DNA from: Dichotomocladium elegans
Lineage: Eukaryota; Mucoromycota; Mucoromycetes; Mucorales; Lichtheimiaceae
Assembly (NCBI GenBank): GCA_025716815.1
Contig: JAIXMN010000003.1
Span: forward strand, 992,001-1,056,000
DNA: 64,000 nt
Reading direction: 5' to 3'
The first letter of the stretch is position 1, and every line of letters starts with the position of its first letter. The notes beneath the pieces were generated by a model. The model made no database searches. It was given only the letters and a program-made list of their open reading frames with translations, and was not told where the DNA came from. Of the stretch, positions 41,570 to 53,909 are shown piece after piece. A program made the translations under genes and the position numbers.

Positions 41570-42571
41570 ATGTCCTCAATCACAACTCGACGCAAATCTG
41601 AGAAACCTTCGATCGCCGAGAAGAAGAGCAAGGATACCCACCCAGGCCACTTTTCTATGGTCCGGTAAGGTGTAAAGCAGCAAAAAAATGCTAGCAGCCA
41701 CAAGGGCATGGAGCAACTATAATACAGATAAACAATATATTTATCCCTGCAATAAAAATAGGAACTTTTACCTGGCAGATGTCATTACTTTAATGAATGG
41801 CATGTGTGGCATTATGTCAGTATTTGCCTCCATGCGGTATTTACTCTCGGAAGACGTTAATGACCTATACTCGTCCATGTTCTTTATGCCTTTCGGTCTC
41901 TTTTTTGACTTCATGGACGGGCGCGTGGCTCGCTGGCGAAACAACGCGTCTCTTCTTGGACAAGAGCTTGACAGTCTAGCTGACCTGGTAAGCATAGAGA
42001 GGACGTGTGTCTTCGCTGTTTTTATGTTTGTGAGCATGTGTGTGGGCGCGTGGGTGTGCGAGGATATAAAGGGGCTGAAGATGTATTCCGATCCTGTGGA
42101 CTTTGACTCATCAATGGCACGCGATATGTGATTAGATTTCATTTGGCATGGCTCCTGCAGCCTTGGCATTTGCAGGTTAGGACTACACAAAAGTTGCTAG
42201 TAACGAGGAGGGGAAATTGATTTATTTTTTTGGTTTGACGTAACCCAGTTGGCATGCGTACATATCTCGACACGATAATCCTCACCTACTTTGTGTGCTG
42301 CGGTATTGCAAGGCTCGCACGATTCAACGCTACTGTCGCACTTCAGCCAAAAGACGCATCGGGCAAGATAGCATATTTCGAAGGCACTCCTATCCCAACA
42401 TCGCTCACGTTAGTGGGCGTCCTTGCTTATCTCGTTAAGTACGATCTGTATCTCGACGCATTACCGCTGGTGACCGTGATCGAAGGCTGGGATATTCATC
42501 CTTTGGTTCTTGTCTACGCCCTGAGTGGTACTCTGATGGTTAGCAAAACGCTTCGCATTCCTAAGCCATAA
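41570..42571 (+). CDS. CHO1: CDP-diacylglycerol-serine O-phosphatidyltransferase
   Basis: Four exons, 41570-41664, 41762-41987, 42136-42175 and 42249-42571, give 227 residues. The CDP-alcohol phosphotransferase signature DGxxARx8GxxxDxxxD is complete: DGRVARWRNNASLLGQELD continues SLAD. Hydrophobic segments flank it (FYLADVITLMNGMCGIMSVF; MFFMPFGLFFDFM; ISFGMAPAALAFAVG; TIILTYFVCCGIARLARFN), giving the usual multi-pass membrane enzyme. FEGTPIPTSLTLVG is characteristic of phosphatidylserine synthases of the PssA/Cho1 type. The enzyme makes phosphatidylserine from CDP-diacylglycerol and serine at the ER. The soluble N-terminus is short and basic. The 40-nt third exon encodes the loop after the active-site aspartates. 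Confidence 0.92.
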
Positions 42572-42891
42572 TCGCCAAGAAAGGGCAAAATAGTTTCGCT
42601 ATCATCCTTCTGATTAAATAAATTTTGTTTTGTATTCGCCTCGATTACCCACTTTTTGCTGTTTTAACTTGGATATCTCTCTTTCCTCTTTACGAGAACA
42701 TGTACAAAGCCAACTCGATAAGAGCATTACAGTTTTTTGATAAACGATTTTTACTTATAAAACATTGTAAAATACTTTAAAATGATCAGATGAAATCAAG
42801 CTCCATTTTGGACTGTTATCGCGTTTAGATGAAGGTCAAAAGACCAGAATATGAGCGAGTGGAATCAGATCATTCGCAGTTAGATAGATAT
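42572..42891. other. Convergent intergenic region, CHO1 and SLM1-like
   Basis: 320 bp between two facing stop codons; AT-rich with TTGTTTTGTA-type strings that could serve 3'-end formation. Nothing else seen. Confidence 0.5.
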
Positions 42892-43159
42892 TTATTTACC
42901 TTCAGTGCTTAACGGTGCTTGGGGCTGTTGCTGCTGCTGGCTTTGTGGAACCGTGTCCCAGTCATCGTCATCATCTTCAGCTTGGATTTTGTGAGAAGGA
43001 CGGGAGCTCTCGGCTTCATTGCTGATTCTGTCCTGGTTGTGCTGAGGATGCACGTACTCGGCAGGCACTTGAACTACTTTGGTTGCCTGCGTCTCATCTT
43101 CGTTCTGATGAAGGTGCTGCGACTGTTGGTTCTGCTGGCCGACGCTATCCTGGTGAACA

Positions 43160-43200
<41 letters not shown>

Positions 43201-45060
43201 GAGCTCAACAGCTCCAACATCTTCGTCGTTAGTTGGCATGGGAGGTAAGGCTCGATTCTGGAAGTCGCCGAAAGAATTCGTCTGCATTGGCCTGAACCGG
43301 TCGGAAATCTGGACTAACTTTGTGTACCAGTCCTGGAGATCATCGCCATCGAAGGTACGGAACATGTAGCTCTTTTCTGTGCTAACCCTAGATTGTGTAT
43401 TTTTGCCGCGGATCTCAAAAGCATTATCCTGATACATGGTGTCATAATTCTTGCTGGAGTTAACGTTCGTATGTGGAATAAAGATCGAGACTTCCGGACA
43501 TGTTGGATTTTCGTCAAAATGATGTGTCGACTTATAACCATGCAAGAAGCCAGCTATACATGTATATCAGGCGATTGATGTAAGAGCCTTTTGTTGCAAA
43601 ACATGCAGAGACGTCCTCATTTTTTTTTTACATACCAGGGGTCAGAACGTAAAGGCCCTCTGTCCAATTACGCATGAAGCCGGATTGGCGCTCAAGCAGA
43701 CCGACCTTAATGGGCTGGACAAGTTCGTGATGCTGGTTGCGGTACTGAATATCTCTGTCTGTCTTGTAAGGCGCGTTGTCGCCAATGAGGTTGCCTGAAT
43801 TGCGGCGGCAATACTCTTTCCACTCGGTATCGGGACCTACGGTACTGAAGGCCTCGATGACATGTCCAAAGACATCGCCTGTCTCCAACCTGTTCTCAAT
43901 CCTAAAATCTTCGAAGCGCTGACATATGCCACGGCAGTTCTCAATCAGGCTGGCTTCAAATATAGCCATCTCGCGCTGCAAATTCAAGACGTTCTCATGG
44001 AGTGAGTTCTCTTCGTCATTAAGGTTCTTACTGGCCCGGTACACAGCTACAAGTTTATAGTCATTAGCTTTCAATAGACCCTCCATTTTACTAATGTAAC
44101 CTACCGCAGTTGATGAGAAGAGGATCATCAAATTGATATGCCAGCTCCGGTGTCTGGCTATCAGCGTGAATAGCGGTGTCGAGACTGGACACAAGACTAT
44201 CGACCTGCGCACGGCCTTCATAAAGCGCATTATTCTTCAGCCGTTTGTCACGGAGGATCGATTTAAGCATCGCCTTGATGTCGTGCTTGATGGCGTGTAG
44301 ACCGCGAAGAACCGAACGCTCCATGTAATTGACAGCGTCCTGGTGTCGGACACCCATCTCCATGGAGAAGTTACGGAATGCGTTCCATACTTCTTGTATG
44401 CCGCCTGAATCCATAAACTGGCCATTAGCCTGCTCAAATGGCACCACAATAATCCTGCTAGATTTGGAATAGCTGCTGGCAGACCTGGTCTCAATCGCAA
44501 CATACTCTTCAAAGAGCTTTATCTATATATATTGCGTAGGAAAGAGTTGAGTTGGACCGATGGTAGGGTGCGTATACCAGCAACCCTAGCGTATAGCTGC
44601 TTATAGTTACCAAGTTTTTAATGGCCCGGCGCCATACGGTGAGACGATTGCAGACAAGATCGACAGGATTGATGCCTGAACCATCCATCCTGTAAGCCTG
44701 GCGCTGCACAATCGATCCAGATCGCCTGGGAAGGCTCACAATATTGGACTTTGGCTGTGCACTGAAAATAGGTGCGTGGTGGTCATGATGACGAGAATCT
44801 TGTTTCACGAGCGCTTGCGAAGGCTCGTCCCGCAAGGCTACTTGTTGATTTTGCTCTTGTAGTTGATGACTCTGTTGCTGCTGGTTTCCGCGAGGAGCCA
44901 TCTCGTTTGGAGGTGGAGCCACAGCCTCACGATCATCGGAGGCCGGCGCGTTGGACTGGTTCTTGTTCATAGACATGAGCGTACCTTTGGGAAGATGGGG
45001 CAAGCTTCTTTGGCGGTGCTGAGAAGTTCGAACATCCTGCTGTTGCATCAATGTTGCCAT
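42892..45060 (-). CDS. Slm1/Slm2-like F-BAR and PH domain protein
   Basis: Four exons, 45060-44611, 44522-44105, 44046-43636 and 43553-42892, give 646 residues. The first ~110 residues are Gln/Pro-rich and disordered. A helical F-BAR-like region follows from about 120 to 420 (NRLTVWRRAIKNL; KLFEEYVAIETRSA; VWNAFRNFSMEMGVRHQDAV; HAIKHDIKAMLKSI; LQREMAIFEASLIENCRGIC). Then comes a PH domain at about 425-540 (RNWTEGLYVLTPAGFLHGYK; CPEVSIFIPHTNV; SYMFRTFDGDDLQDWYTKL). The tail has a 13-glutamine run and an acidic DDDDWDTVPQ. Domain order and sequence fit fungal Slm1, the PI(4,5)P2-binding TORC2 effector at eisosomes that brings Ypk1 to TORC2. It is convergent with CHO1. Confidence 0.85.
43161..43200. 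repeat. CTG/CAG trinucleotide run (polyQ in SLM1-like)
   Basis: About thirteen CTG or TTG triplets on the plus strand, read as CAG/CAA glutamine codons in the SLM1-like tail. The run is interrupted twice by TTG, which usually lowers slippage. A shorter His/Gln segment follows. Confidence 0.85.
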
Positions 45061-48000
45061 GAGGGATTATTAAAAACTAAAGATAAGTAAATTATGTTTC
45101 TTCTGAATGGTGCGTCCATGTCTATTAACCGTTCGACAGGCCCCATGCAGTAGCTGAAACCCCTTTTCTGTTCCATTACACAATACACCTTACTTCTTTC
45201 TCGCATTTTGTAATTTTCCCTCGATAATAATGGCTGTCATAGTTCAAATAATATATCTGGTATTTCAAGCAATACTTAATACGGATACCAGCTGTTCTTT
45301 CCTGCATATAAACAGAACGATATGCAGTAACCTGCTCTTGTATTCCTATTTGTGTCAATCCAGACAGAATGCAAAATACCCATGTCCTATAGTGCCCATA
45401 CAATTTTGAGGTCATCAAGTAATTAAGTCCGCTGGCAGAGAGCATAAAGACCATGCATTAAAGATCAAACAATGAAAGGCATGCATGTCGCTGGTTTTGA
45501 TTTGTTAACCACGCTGAATATCTAATCCTTCGCGAAGAACAAAGCTAGGCTTTACCATATTTAGGACTCCATCAATATTCAAGAGGCCAAAAGAAGACCA
45601 TGGATGAGCAACGCTTTAGATATATCTGTTGTTTTACGACCGGATGGTTTAAACAGGGGCATTTTTTTTCGTTGGATGGAAACATGTACGGCAGAAAGTT
45701 CACATTGATTAGGCGAAGCTAAATATTTTCTGTGAATTGGCGCAGATAAAAGACAGAAAGTAACACTGGTCCCCATTCCCAAGAAGAATAGTGTTTTCAT
45801 TGCAGTTGCAGAGACGAGCCCATGAGTACATGTGTCCGAATTATAGATCAATGATAATTGGCGGCTCCATCCTCTTGTAGAAATTATTTGTGTGAACAAA
45901 ATTAGAAGAAGCATCCTGCCACTCTTTCGCGATGGTCTTCCCAAAACCCAAGAGAATAATCCTGCAGGAAATCGATAGCGGCGACGTAGTATCCCAACGA
46001 AGCAGTGTTGCTGGCAGTTAACGACAACGCCGACATGCTATGTACTGTCCCATTCTTCGACAGAACCCAAAAGATTTCTTGTAGAACATTGCTGGTTCGA
46101 GTTGGGTGTACAATCCCATGACCGTGTCGGAATACTCAGTGCCTCAAAATTCGTTTGGATGTTGGAACTTCGGCGAAAGTAAGCGAATGATGCTGACATA
46201 TTGAAAAGACATAACCAGGATATGTATTGATTTTTCAGCAATTATTATTATTTTAGAAGAAGAATGTATATAGGACGGTAAAAAGATGACCTGAGGAGAG
46301 ATGAAGGCTATATCGAGGATATCGCGGTGAAGAGGAATGTCCTAAGCAAAGAAATAATTTCTCTCAATATATCAGCATTATCCGCAGACCGATTTTGATC
46401 TTCTTAAAAAATGAACTGATAAAAGGATTCGACCATCAGAAAAACGGATGCAATGACTGAGCATCTCCCTGGCTATTCATCTACAAATCCCTTTATTCAA
46501 ACCATATCTACATATAGCAGGCAACAAAGGGCATGATTTCTTTATCGAACTCCCACGAGACATCATCATGAATGAAAACCTGTTTCCTCATCATCATCAT
46601 AAAACGGCGTCTTTGTCATGGGTGGATATTAAAAAAGCTAAACGACGATATGAAGGTGGAGCACTTACAAACTATGCAGAATCATCCTTGGTCGGGCCGA
46701 CCTAGTTGACTCCGCCGAATCAGATTCGGTTTTGACAAAAGATATCATTACAGCAAAAGTATGTAATACCGGATATCATCGTAAGAACGACCACTTTGCT
46801 GTATACAATTTATAAAGCTTCCAACTTTGACCTTTCGATACGTTCATCAATGAGATATTCAACGCTGTACGTGAGATCTGCTTGCATCAGAGCAAGAAGA
46901 CAGAAGTGGCGTCTGCTGCTATAAATAACCTCACAAAGAGCTGATAAATAGCTTTTAAAACAGGTTAAGGATTCATCAACACGTTTGGTGGCTTTTCGAT
47001 CAACCGAAGCGGATAGTTTTCAGAAAATAAATTAAGACATTAATGAATGGCTTCCTTGCGTTTCCCATACATTCCTTAATAGCTATTAGCTATGGTCGAT
47101 TAACGAAACTGTCGCATCGCGGCTTCGGTCAGCAACATAGAAACTATGTAACTTAATCTGATCGTAATGGCCCAAAAAATGCGTGTGCTTATCATCTTTG
47201 TTGATGAAAGCTTTTGGAGTAACGAGCGAGCTTGCAGAAAAGTTGATAGCAAAAGGAGAGGATGGCAACTCTATTGGAAAGGAGTCGCTTCGCATTACCA
47301 ATAATGAAAGTCCCAAGTGATGAACCTCAAACTCTGATTCATCATAGGATATAGCGAGTATGTGTATCTGGTTTTCTCGCATAGATGCTTATCCTGAACC
47401 CTCGGATTTATACTTCAAGCTCTCCAGTTGCCTTCATATATTGATTCAAGTCAAGCTAACTCCATAACGGATCGACGAAGAGTAGCAAGTCATTTCGACT
47501 GAAATAAACTATTGTTTAGGTTAATTTCATCGTAGCTATTTGACAACGATAGCGTGGTGCCTTATTGGGGCGCCGTTACAATATTCCCAGAAAAGGAAGT
47601 CTCAAGATCTCACTCCGCCTAAAATACAAACGTTCCGTGGGTCTGAGACCGGGCTTGGCTACCAAAATTAACGTGGCTAACCAAAAATTTAGTGTATAAT
47701 ACAAATTGTACAGGTCATGCGGTAGCAACGTTGCTCTTTAGCAATGCTGCATATTCCACTTCCATGGCAGCAGGATCCCACACGATAACGTTGTCAAACT
47801 AGGCAGCTAAACATGATAAGGTGGAACAATGTCACTGAAGAAAAATCAAGTTTCATCCAAGGCATTCACTCCCTGTCTGCTCTCTTTGTGGAGTCACTAT
47901 CAAGGTCGTCCTACTTAGTTTTGTTTCGGACCCCTTAATTCATCCATCGAGACTTTCCCTATTCTCCCTTTTCTTGCCAGTCCGATTAAAGGGGAGGGGC

Positions 48001-48164
48001 GATCCTTATTTTAAAAGGCAACGATGAGAGAAAAAAAGTCCGTGGCAAAAAAAAAAAATTGTACACTTACACATTCACTCCCACACGCTCGCGCAAACAC
48101 ACGCAAGCCAGTGCCGATCCTTGCTCGTGTTATTGCCAATATAGAAACAAGCGCCTTGCGTCCC
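45061..48164. other. Long intergenic region, SLM1-like to VTS1
   Basis: 3.1 kb, AT-rich. Three places have coding-like codon runs but no family match: a 98-codon minus frame at 47086-47382 (starting MRENQIHILAISYDESEFEV), a 45-codon plus frame at about 46568-46705, and pieces at 45932-46240. They do not join into one gene that I can defend. They could be small lineage-specific genes or old decayed ones. Confidence 0.4.
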
Positions 48165-48246
48165 CCAAACCTTCCTTTCACTTTCTCTCCAATTTGCTCC
48201 TCTCTTTTCTTTCCTTACTTTCCCTCTTCTCTCCTCCTTTCATCTT
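48165..48246 (+). promoter_or_regulatory. Pyrimidine-rich leader of VTS1
   Basis: An almost pure C/T tract of about 80 nt runs up to the VTS1 start codon. Such tracts are common at strong fungal promoters and transcription start zones. It could equally serve as a 5' leader bound by pyrimidine-tract proteins. Confidence 0.45.
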
Positions 48247-48249
48247 GTC

Positions 48250-50353
48250 ATGACGACACACGACGTTCATCGCGCTATGGAAGAGAATTTATTCACGTCG
48301 TTTCACCATCGACAGAATCCTTTGCAACCGTCGGGCATTCTTGGACCGCGGTCGACGACGGGATATTCAACTATGTCAGCCTCTGAGCTCATCACGATGT
48401 CCTCACGGCCGCAGCAGCAACACCGAAATAATCGCCCTAATTCCGACATGCTAAGAGCGGCACCAGGCCTTCGAGGACACCATACTGCTGAAGGTATACT
48501 TCTAATGTTCCGTCTGAAGCCATTTTTCGGCGATACTGATCCGTTAGTTTAGCCGAGGCAATCGATAAGATGTACGAAGATATTCAGCGGTATGAGAAGA
48601 TGATGGACGAGGCAGCAGCAGCCAGCCTTGATCAAGATTTTAAAGACGAACTCGAACATGTCAACCAGTGGTTCCTGTGCCGAACGGACCCCGAACGCAC
48701 AGCAGCCCTTTATACCCTCGTACAGAATGCGTCGCAAATACAGATTCGGTTTCTCATCACGGTCCTGCAACAGCGGGCAGATCCTTTGGGTGAGATGCAC
48801 ATCCCTGCTGGCCAGGACAAAGGTACGAACAAGACAGACAGGATGGAAACAATTGACTTGAAAGGAGTTCGGCGTATCTCAGCATGCGTATTTTTGATTT
48901 AGGACCTGCACCGGTCACCGTAGCGGGCTCTGTGGTGTCGACTGAATCGCAGTATGAACTGCGCAAACGACAAATGTATCCACCTAGCCGAAGAAGCACA
49001 CGGTCAAATTTGTGCAACCGTCTCACTTCAGCACTGAGCGAGCCAGACGATCTCCGCCGGAGAGACCTTCTTGTACCACTCGGCGGCAACTTGAGCCAAC
49101 AAGGCCTTTTGTACGAGAAGGCTCTGGCTGCCCGAGCCCAGATTCAGGCAGCCAATCGAGCTGCCAGCAACTCAGTCTCGTCCACTACTGGTTCCACCTC
49201 ATCATCCTTCTCGCCTCGTACTTCCACGTCGGAGCGTACCTCCCTCTTTGGCAGTGACTGGCCCTTCCACCTTGCCCGCGACCGGGAAGATTGGTCTTTT
49301 GGATCGCTCTCATCGAGCAACAATAATAACAGCAGCAGCAGTAAAAAGTGGACCCGTAAAAGTGCTACCATCAAGGAGGAGCATCAAAAGGAGCACCATT
49401 CTATGCTCAGCAGCATGGCCGCGCTTGAACAAGCCCAGGCCCGCTTAAGACAGAACAAAGCGGTTGCTGCGGCACAAGTTGCTGCAACTCATCATCATCA
49501 GCATCAGCATAACCCATCACAGCACCGTATTCCAAGATCCAGCATAGGGACTAGCGACACTAATAATGGCACCACAACCGTTTCTCCGACGTCGGCGAAT
49601 CCGACCGTTCCTGTGAATAGTGCTAGCAGCGTAAAGACAACAGCATCGACAACAGGAGTACCAACAACCATAGCAAGTACACTATCACCATTGCCACCCC
49701 CTGGGCTATCTGCAGTCGTCGTTGAGAAGAAGCAGGCCTCATCTACACAACAGCCACGGTCCCCCAGTTACAGCCTACGCTGCAGTACCAACGACTACAA
49801 CAACAGTCATCACAAGAGCAGTCGAAGCAGGCGGAGGAGCTACAAAACACACAGACAGCATCCGGACAATTCCTCACACCACCCAGCGTGCATTTCGAAC
49901 TTGACGGCGCCGACTACCTCAGCGACCAGAGCGATGTGAGCAATAAAGAACAGGGTTTGACAGGCGCTGCCAGGAGGAGAAAGCGGTCCTCGGCCGCACG
50001 TGCACTCAAAGATAAAATCGCGGCAGAAACGGTTGACTTCGAGCTAATGAAGGATGTCCAAAATTGGCTTCGAAGTCTGCGACTGCACAAATATAGCCCA
50101 GCATTTGACGGTCTTGTATGGCAGCAAGTAGTCCAGATGACGGACGAAGACATGCTAAAGGCTGGCGTCAACACACTAGGCGCACGTCGAAAGCTGCTTA
50201 AGGTTTTTGAAAACGTTATGAAGCATTGTGACGAAAATGTAAGTTGATTTAGGTTTAAGCACCGCACCTATTAATTGCAACGTCCAAAATGAAATATAGG
50301 GCATCGAATACAAGAATATCACCCATGTTGCAGATGCAGAGAAACTAAAATGA
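48250..50353 (+). CDS. VTS1: Vts1/Smaug SAM-domain RNA-binding protein
   Basis: Modelled exons are 48250-48493, 48553-48822, 48903-49676, 49754-50238 and 50300-50353; 608 residues. An N-terminal helical segment (MYEDIQRYEKMMDEAAAASL; DERTAALY-type helices; QIQIRFLITVLQQRADPL) is the conserved Vts1 N-terminal domain. The long middle is low-complexity Ser/Thr/His/Gln. The C-terminal SAM domain lies at about 525-590 (DVQNWLRSLRLHKYSPAFDG; MTDEDMLKAGVNTLGARRKL) with the Arg/Lys patch that contacts stem-loop RNA. Vts1 binds Smaug recognition elements and recruits deadenylase to mRNAs. The frame changes inside the low-complexity part; I place a 77-nt intron (49677-49753) there, but its exact ends are uncertain. 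The last 17-residue exon is less sure than the SAM domain. Confidence 0.82.
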
Positions 50354-50551
50354 TAATCCATTCTATCACTCACATAATTGTTTAAATGAAGGATCAGAGA
50401 ATTCATACCGTCGTTGTTTACATCTGCACAAATTGACGAGGATAATGAAGCAACGTGTGCGAGAAAGGGGAAAATAGCTATTAGATAAACATGGCAACAA
50501 TCTTTCTCAAGAAGACTGTCGACAGGGAATCACTGTGGTTTTTTAAAGTAA

Positions 50552-52341
50552 TCAGAAACTTGAAAATATTCCATTCTTTTCATACTTGCCTGATCCGAAA
50601 TCCGCAAAGGGATCCTCATCATCATCAGTGACTGGGGGTGATGGTGGAGCAGCCAGGCTCTGTTCTAGATCAAAACTAGTGCTTTCCCTGACATGTTTAA
50701 AATGAACCGCATCGATAGCTTTTGACCTCCCCGGCGAGATTGGGGGTTTCATGTTGCGCAAGAGCGCAAAATTGATGCTCCTGAAGAACGCGTGGGATTT
50801 GACTTCACTTGCTCCTGATTTGGACCCTAATCGCTTTGTCTCATCCTTGTGAAGCAGCTTCTTCATCAAAGATCGTGCTGTGCTTGAAGGACCGCTGTAA
50901 TAGGAGTTGTTGGAGTAGTCAGGGAATTCAAGCATCTTTTGGAGAATAAGATCAAAGGTTTCATCGCGTGTAGATCCTTTGAAAGGTGTGGAGCCATACT
51001 AATTTAGTAAAAAGGCATATGTCGGATCAGTTGTCGATTGAAACTTTGCGTATAGGAGTCATACCAGCATTTCATAGATAAATATACCCAGTGCCCACCA
51101 ATCTACTGTACTCGAATGACCGTTTCCCTTAATAACTTCAGGAGCCAGGTATTCTGCGAATTGTATGAATGAGCTCATTGCCTTCTTCCAGCTATTAAAT
51201 TCAATACTTCACCTTCTGTGCCAACAAAAGAGTTTGTCCGTAGATTAGCACAGGATTTGGTATCTAACATCGGCCGCTTTCATGAAAACACACCGGTGAG
51301 TGATACAATGTGGAGGAGAATGATAAAGTATCTTACCGAAAATGGAAGATTAGCACGAACGATGGACGGAGCCCCCGCTGTTGGTGACTGTATGGAGAGG
51401 TCAAAATCAGAAAGCATTAAATGCCCTGATTCGTGAAGCAAGATATCTAATCGGCTCTCCTCGTCAGTTCATTGGAAAATACTCTCAATTGTTTTTTTTT
51501 TGGTCTACCGACTCTCTGGTTTGAGGTCCCGGAACACAATGCCGCAAAGGTGAAGATATTCTAAAGCGGCCACCACCTCAGCCGCATAGAAACGAGCATC
51601 ATCTTCCATCAAAATTCTTCCAGGTTTACGCTGTAAAGCTGAACGCTTACAAGCATGAGTTTCAGAGGGAAAACACGTTACGTGCCCGATCAAATTACCT
51701 CTAAAGAATTCGCCGCCAACACAAAACTCCATGCACAAATAGAGATAATTTTTGCTCTGAAATGAATGATATAAAGGAACAATGAAAGGATGGCTGACGG
51801 ATGCGAGGATCGCCTGCTCTGCGTATGCTCGCTTAATTTTGTTGCGTCTGATCATCTCTTTTTTCGACAGCACTGGGACAAGAAAGTAATTAGAGACCGC
51901 TTGAATGGCTACGCCATATAGAATAATACCTTTAAGCGCATACAGCCTATTGGTGTCCTTTTGCTTGACAAGATAGACTTTGCCAACGTCGCCTTTGCCG
52001 AGCAGTCTGATCTTTTGAAAATCCGTACGTGACATTACGGGTTTTTCTGTGCATGTGCGAGCCGAGTGAGACCGCGCGGGAAGAGCAGGACATTGTTGTT
52101 CCTGCAGCGATGATGATTGTTCCTGTTGCTGCTGCATTTGAAGAGTTAATGGCGTAGAATGGGTCGTCTTGCACTGTGATTTAGGAAATAAAGGCAGTGT
52201 GTTATCTGCTAATGCAACCACGGAAGACAGAGAATGGTCAACCGGGCGGTGAATTCGAGCTCTAGTTGAAGGGGCGAGATGTGGGCTCCGTTGATAGCTA
52301 GGGGCAGGCGACGAGAGTAGTGAGAGTGAAGGAGTGGTCAT
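50552..52341 (-). CDS. AGC kinase, Fpk1/NRC-2 (flippase kinase) type
   Basis: Seven exons (52341-51930, 51872-51699, 51638-51513, 51446-51357, 51263-51213, 51153-51065, 50998-50552) give 462 residues. After ~100 disordered Ser/Pro/Gln-rich residues the kinase domain starts [20 protein letters not shown], with the ATP lysine in YALKVL (about 137). The catalytic loop is VFRDLKPEN. The magnesium motif is SDFDLS, the DFD variant seen in the Fpk1/NRC-2/phototropin group. The long activation-segment insert and [19 protein letters not shown] also fit. The C-terminal tail has KPPISPG and DPFADFGS, an AGC hydrophobic-motif-like region. Fpk1 kinases phosphorylate P4-ATPase lipid flippases at the plasma membrane; NRC-2 affects growth and conidiation. 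The N-terminus is much shorter than that of yeast Fpk1. Confidence 0.87.
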
Positions 52342-53909
52342 GGGCGTGCGAGCTAAGAACGAGTGACAGGAGGAAAAGAGATAGCGAGAACAAGACTTTT
52401 AGGGCCTTATTAGAGCTGTAGCTTTGATTAGCCCTAAAGAAATCCCCGCTTGCTTTATCGTTTTGTCGATCTGTTGGTTCACATGCCTTCGCTAAGGAAA
52501 ATGCCTCTTTGTTCATTGTTTCACATTCTTTCCCAAAAATAGAAATTTGCACCCCGTAGCGTTGCTTCAGTGAAACTGCCTTGAAAATAGAAATTAGACA
52601 TCAGTGCGCTGCGTTCGTACCATTAACGTGATACACCCTACTATACTGGTTTCTATTGCAAACCATTTAAATGGGGAATCCTGAGATAACGGAAAACACC
52701 TATGCTATATTGTAAGGGGTCTAGCTGTAATTGATCGTAGTTGCAGCATGCTTTTTATGCTAGTAGCTATAGATAGAAACGGTTATTGAATCTTGTTGTT
52801 CCAGACACAAAAAAGTGTCGCCGAAGAGAAAAATGGATCACACTCCTGTGCTCTAAACCCAATTTCTTCAAGACTTTCTGAATCATACACCTGTCTGCAA
52901 TCCTCGGTATTTTTACAAAGATGAAATGTTTCGATATTGCTTTCCAGCGCGGGAGGACTCTCTCTCCTTTCCATATGTTTACCCCGTCGTATAAAACTGA
53001 ATAAATTCGTCGTACCAATAGATTTCATCGTGAAAATTCCACGCAATTGGGAGGGAATCCATCGGATCTCCCGAACCTGGAACTGAAAGGGGGTCCCACC
53101 CACTCACCGCTAACGTCTCTGCTCTCCAAAGGACTTACTAACAGGCGCAACTCTTTTATAAAAAGTTTATTCATGTTTTAACATTCCTAATTCTTTGAAT
53201 TTTCTTGCAATAAAGAGAGAAAGATGATTACAACACTCCTCAGTTCACTAACAGCTGAATCTTTTGTTCCCTTCTATAGCATTGGCCTGCACCCATCTTC
53301 ATAGATTAGTGCTATGTGTGTTACCAATCACAATACAGCATGGTATGGCAGCAGCAGCGGAAGCAAGTCCGCCATCTTGGATATCGATAACGGACAGGCA
53401 GGATTGAAGGATTTTATTTTGATGATTTCTGTATCATGGATCGTGGCCTCAACGTTCGTTGTTACTGCTCTTTACTATTATACAGTCCTTGAGGATATAT
53501 TACATTGTAAATTGCATAAACCGTGTCAGTTTACTCTAGCTTTATAATGTACACTATGAGGGACTCTATTCCCATTATTAGAATTAATCTTTACTGTATT
53601 TTAACACAATATCCATGGTTATTATACTTTGATTTTACTAGATCTGCCTCACTATCCATACCATGGCTGTTCACAGTTTCTTGAAAAACGATGTTCCCAC
53701 TCTTGCACTTGCCAAATCGTAGCAGTAAAGCCTTCCATCGACAGTGTCTGATGGTTTCCGCAATAGCGTGTGCAGCTGCTATTCATGCAAGTCAGTCTCG
53801 TCATATGAAGACTGTGAATGGAAACCCAACACACCCACTGGCTTTGAACAAATCCTGATTTCTATATTGGGGAAAATGTGCATAAACGTGTGTATCCTAA
53901 CTTGGTAGT
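52342..53909. other. Intergenic region upstream of the kinase gene
   Basis: 1.57 kb that includes the kinase promoter. A 77-codon plus frame at 53314-53547 contains one hydrophobic stretch (FILMISVSWIVASTFVVTAL) but no family resemblance. I see no element and cannot support a gene. Confidence 0.45.

Noticed and set aside
45579..45944. 121-codon minus-strand frame with a hydrophobic start
   Set aside because: No consistent signal peptide, no homology I recognise, and overlapping weak frames on the other strand.
53314..53547. 77-codon frame with a hydrophobic stretch (possible membrane peptide)
   Set aside because: One hydrophobic segment in AT-rich DNA is expected by chance; no neighbour exon or family.
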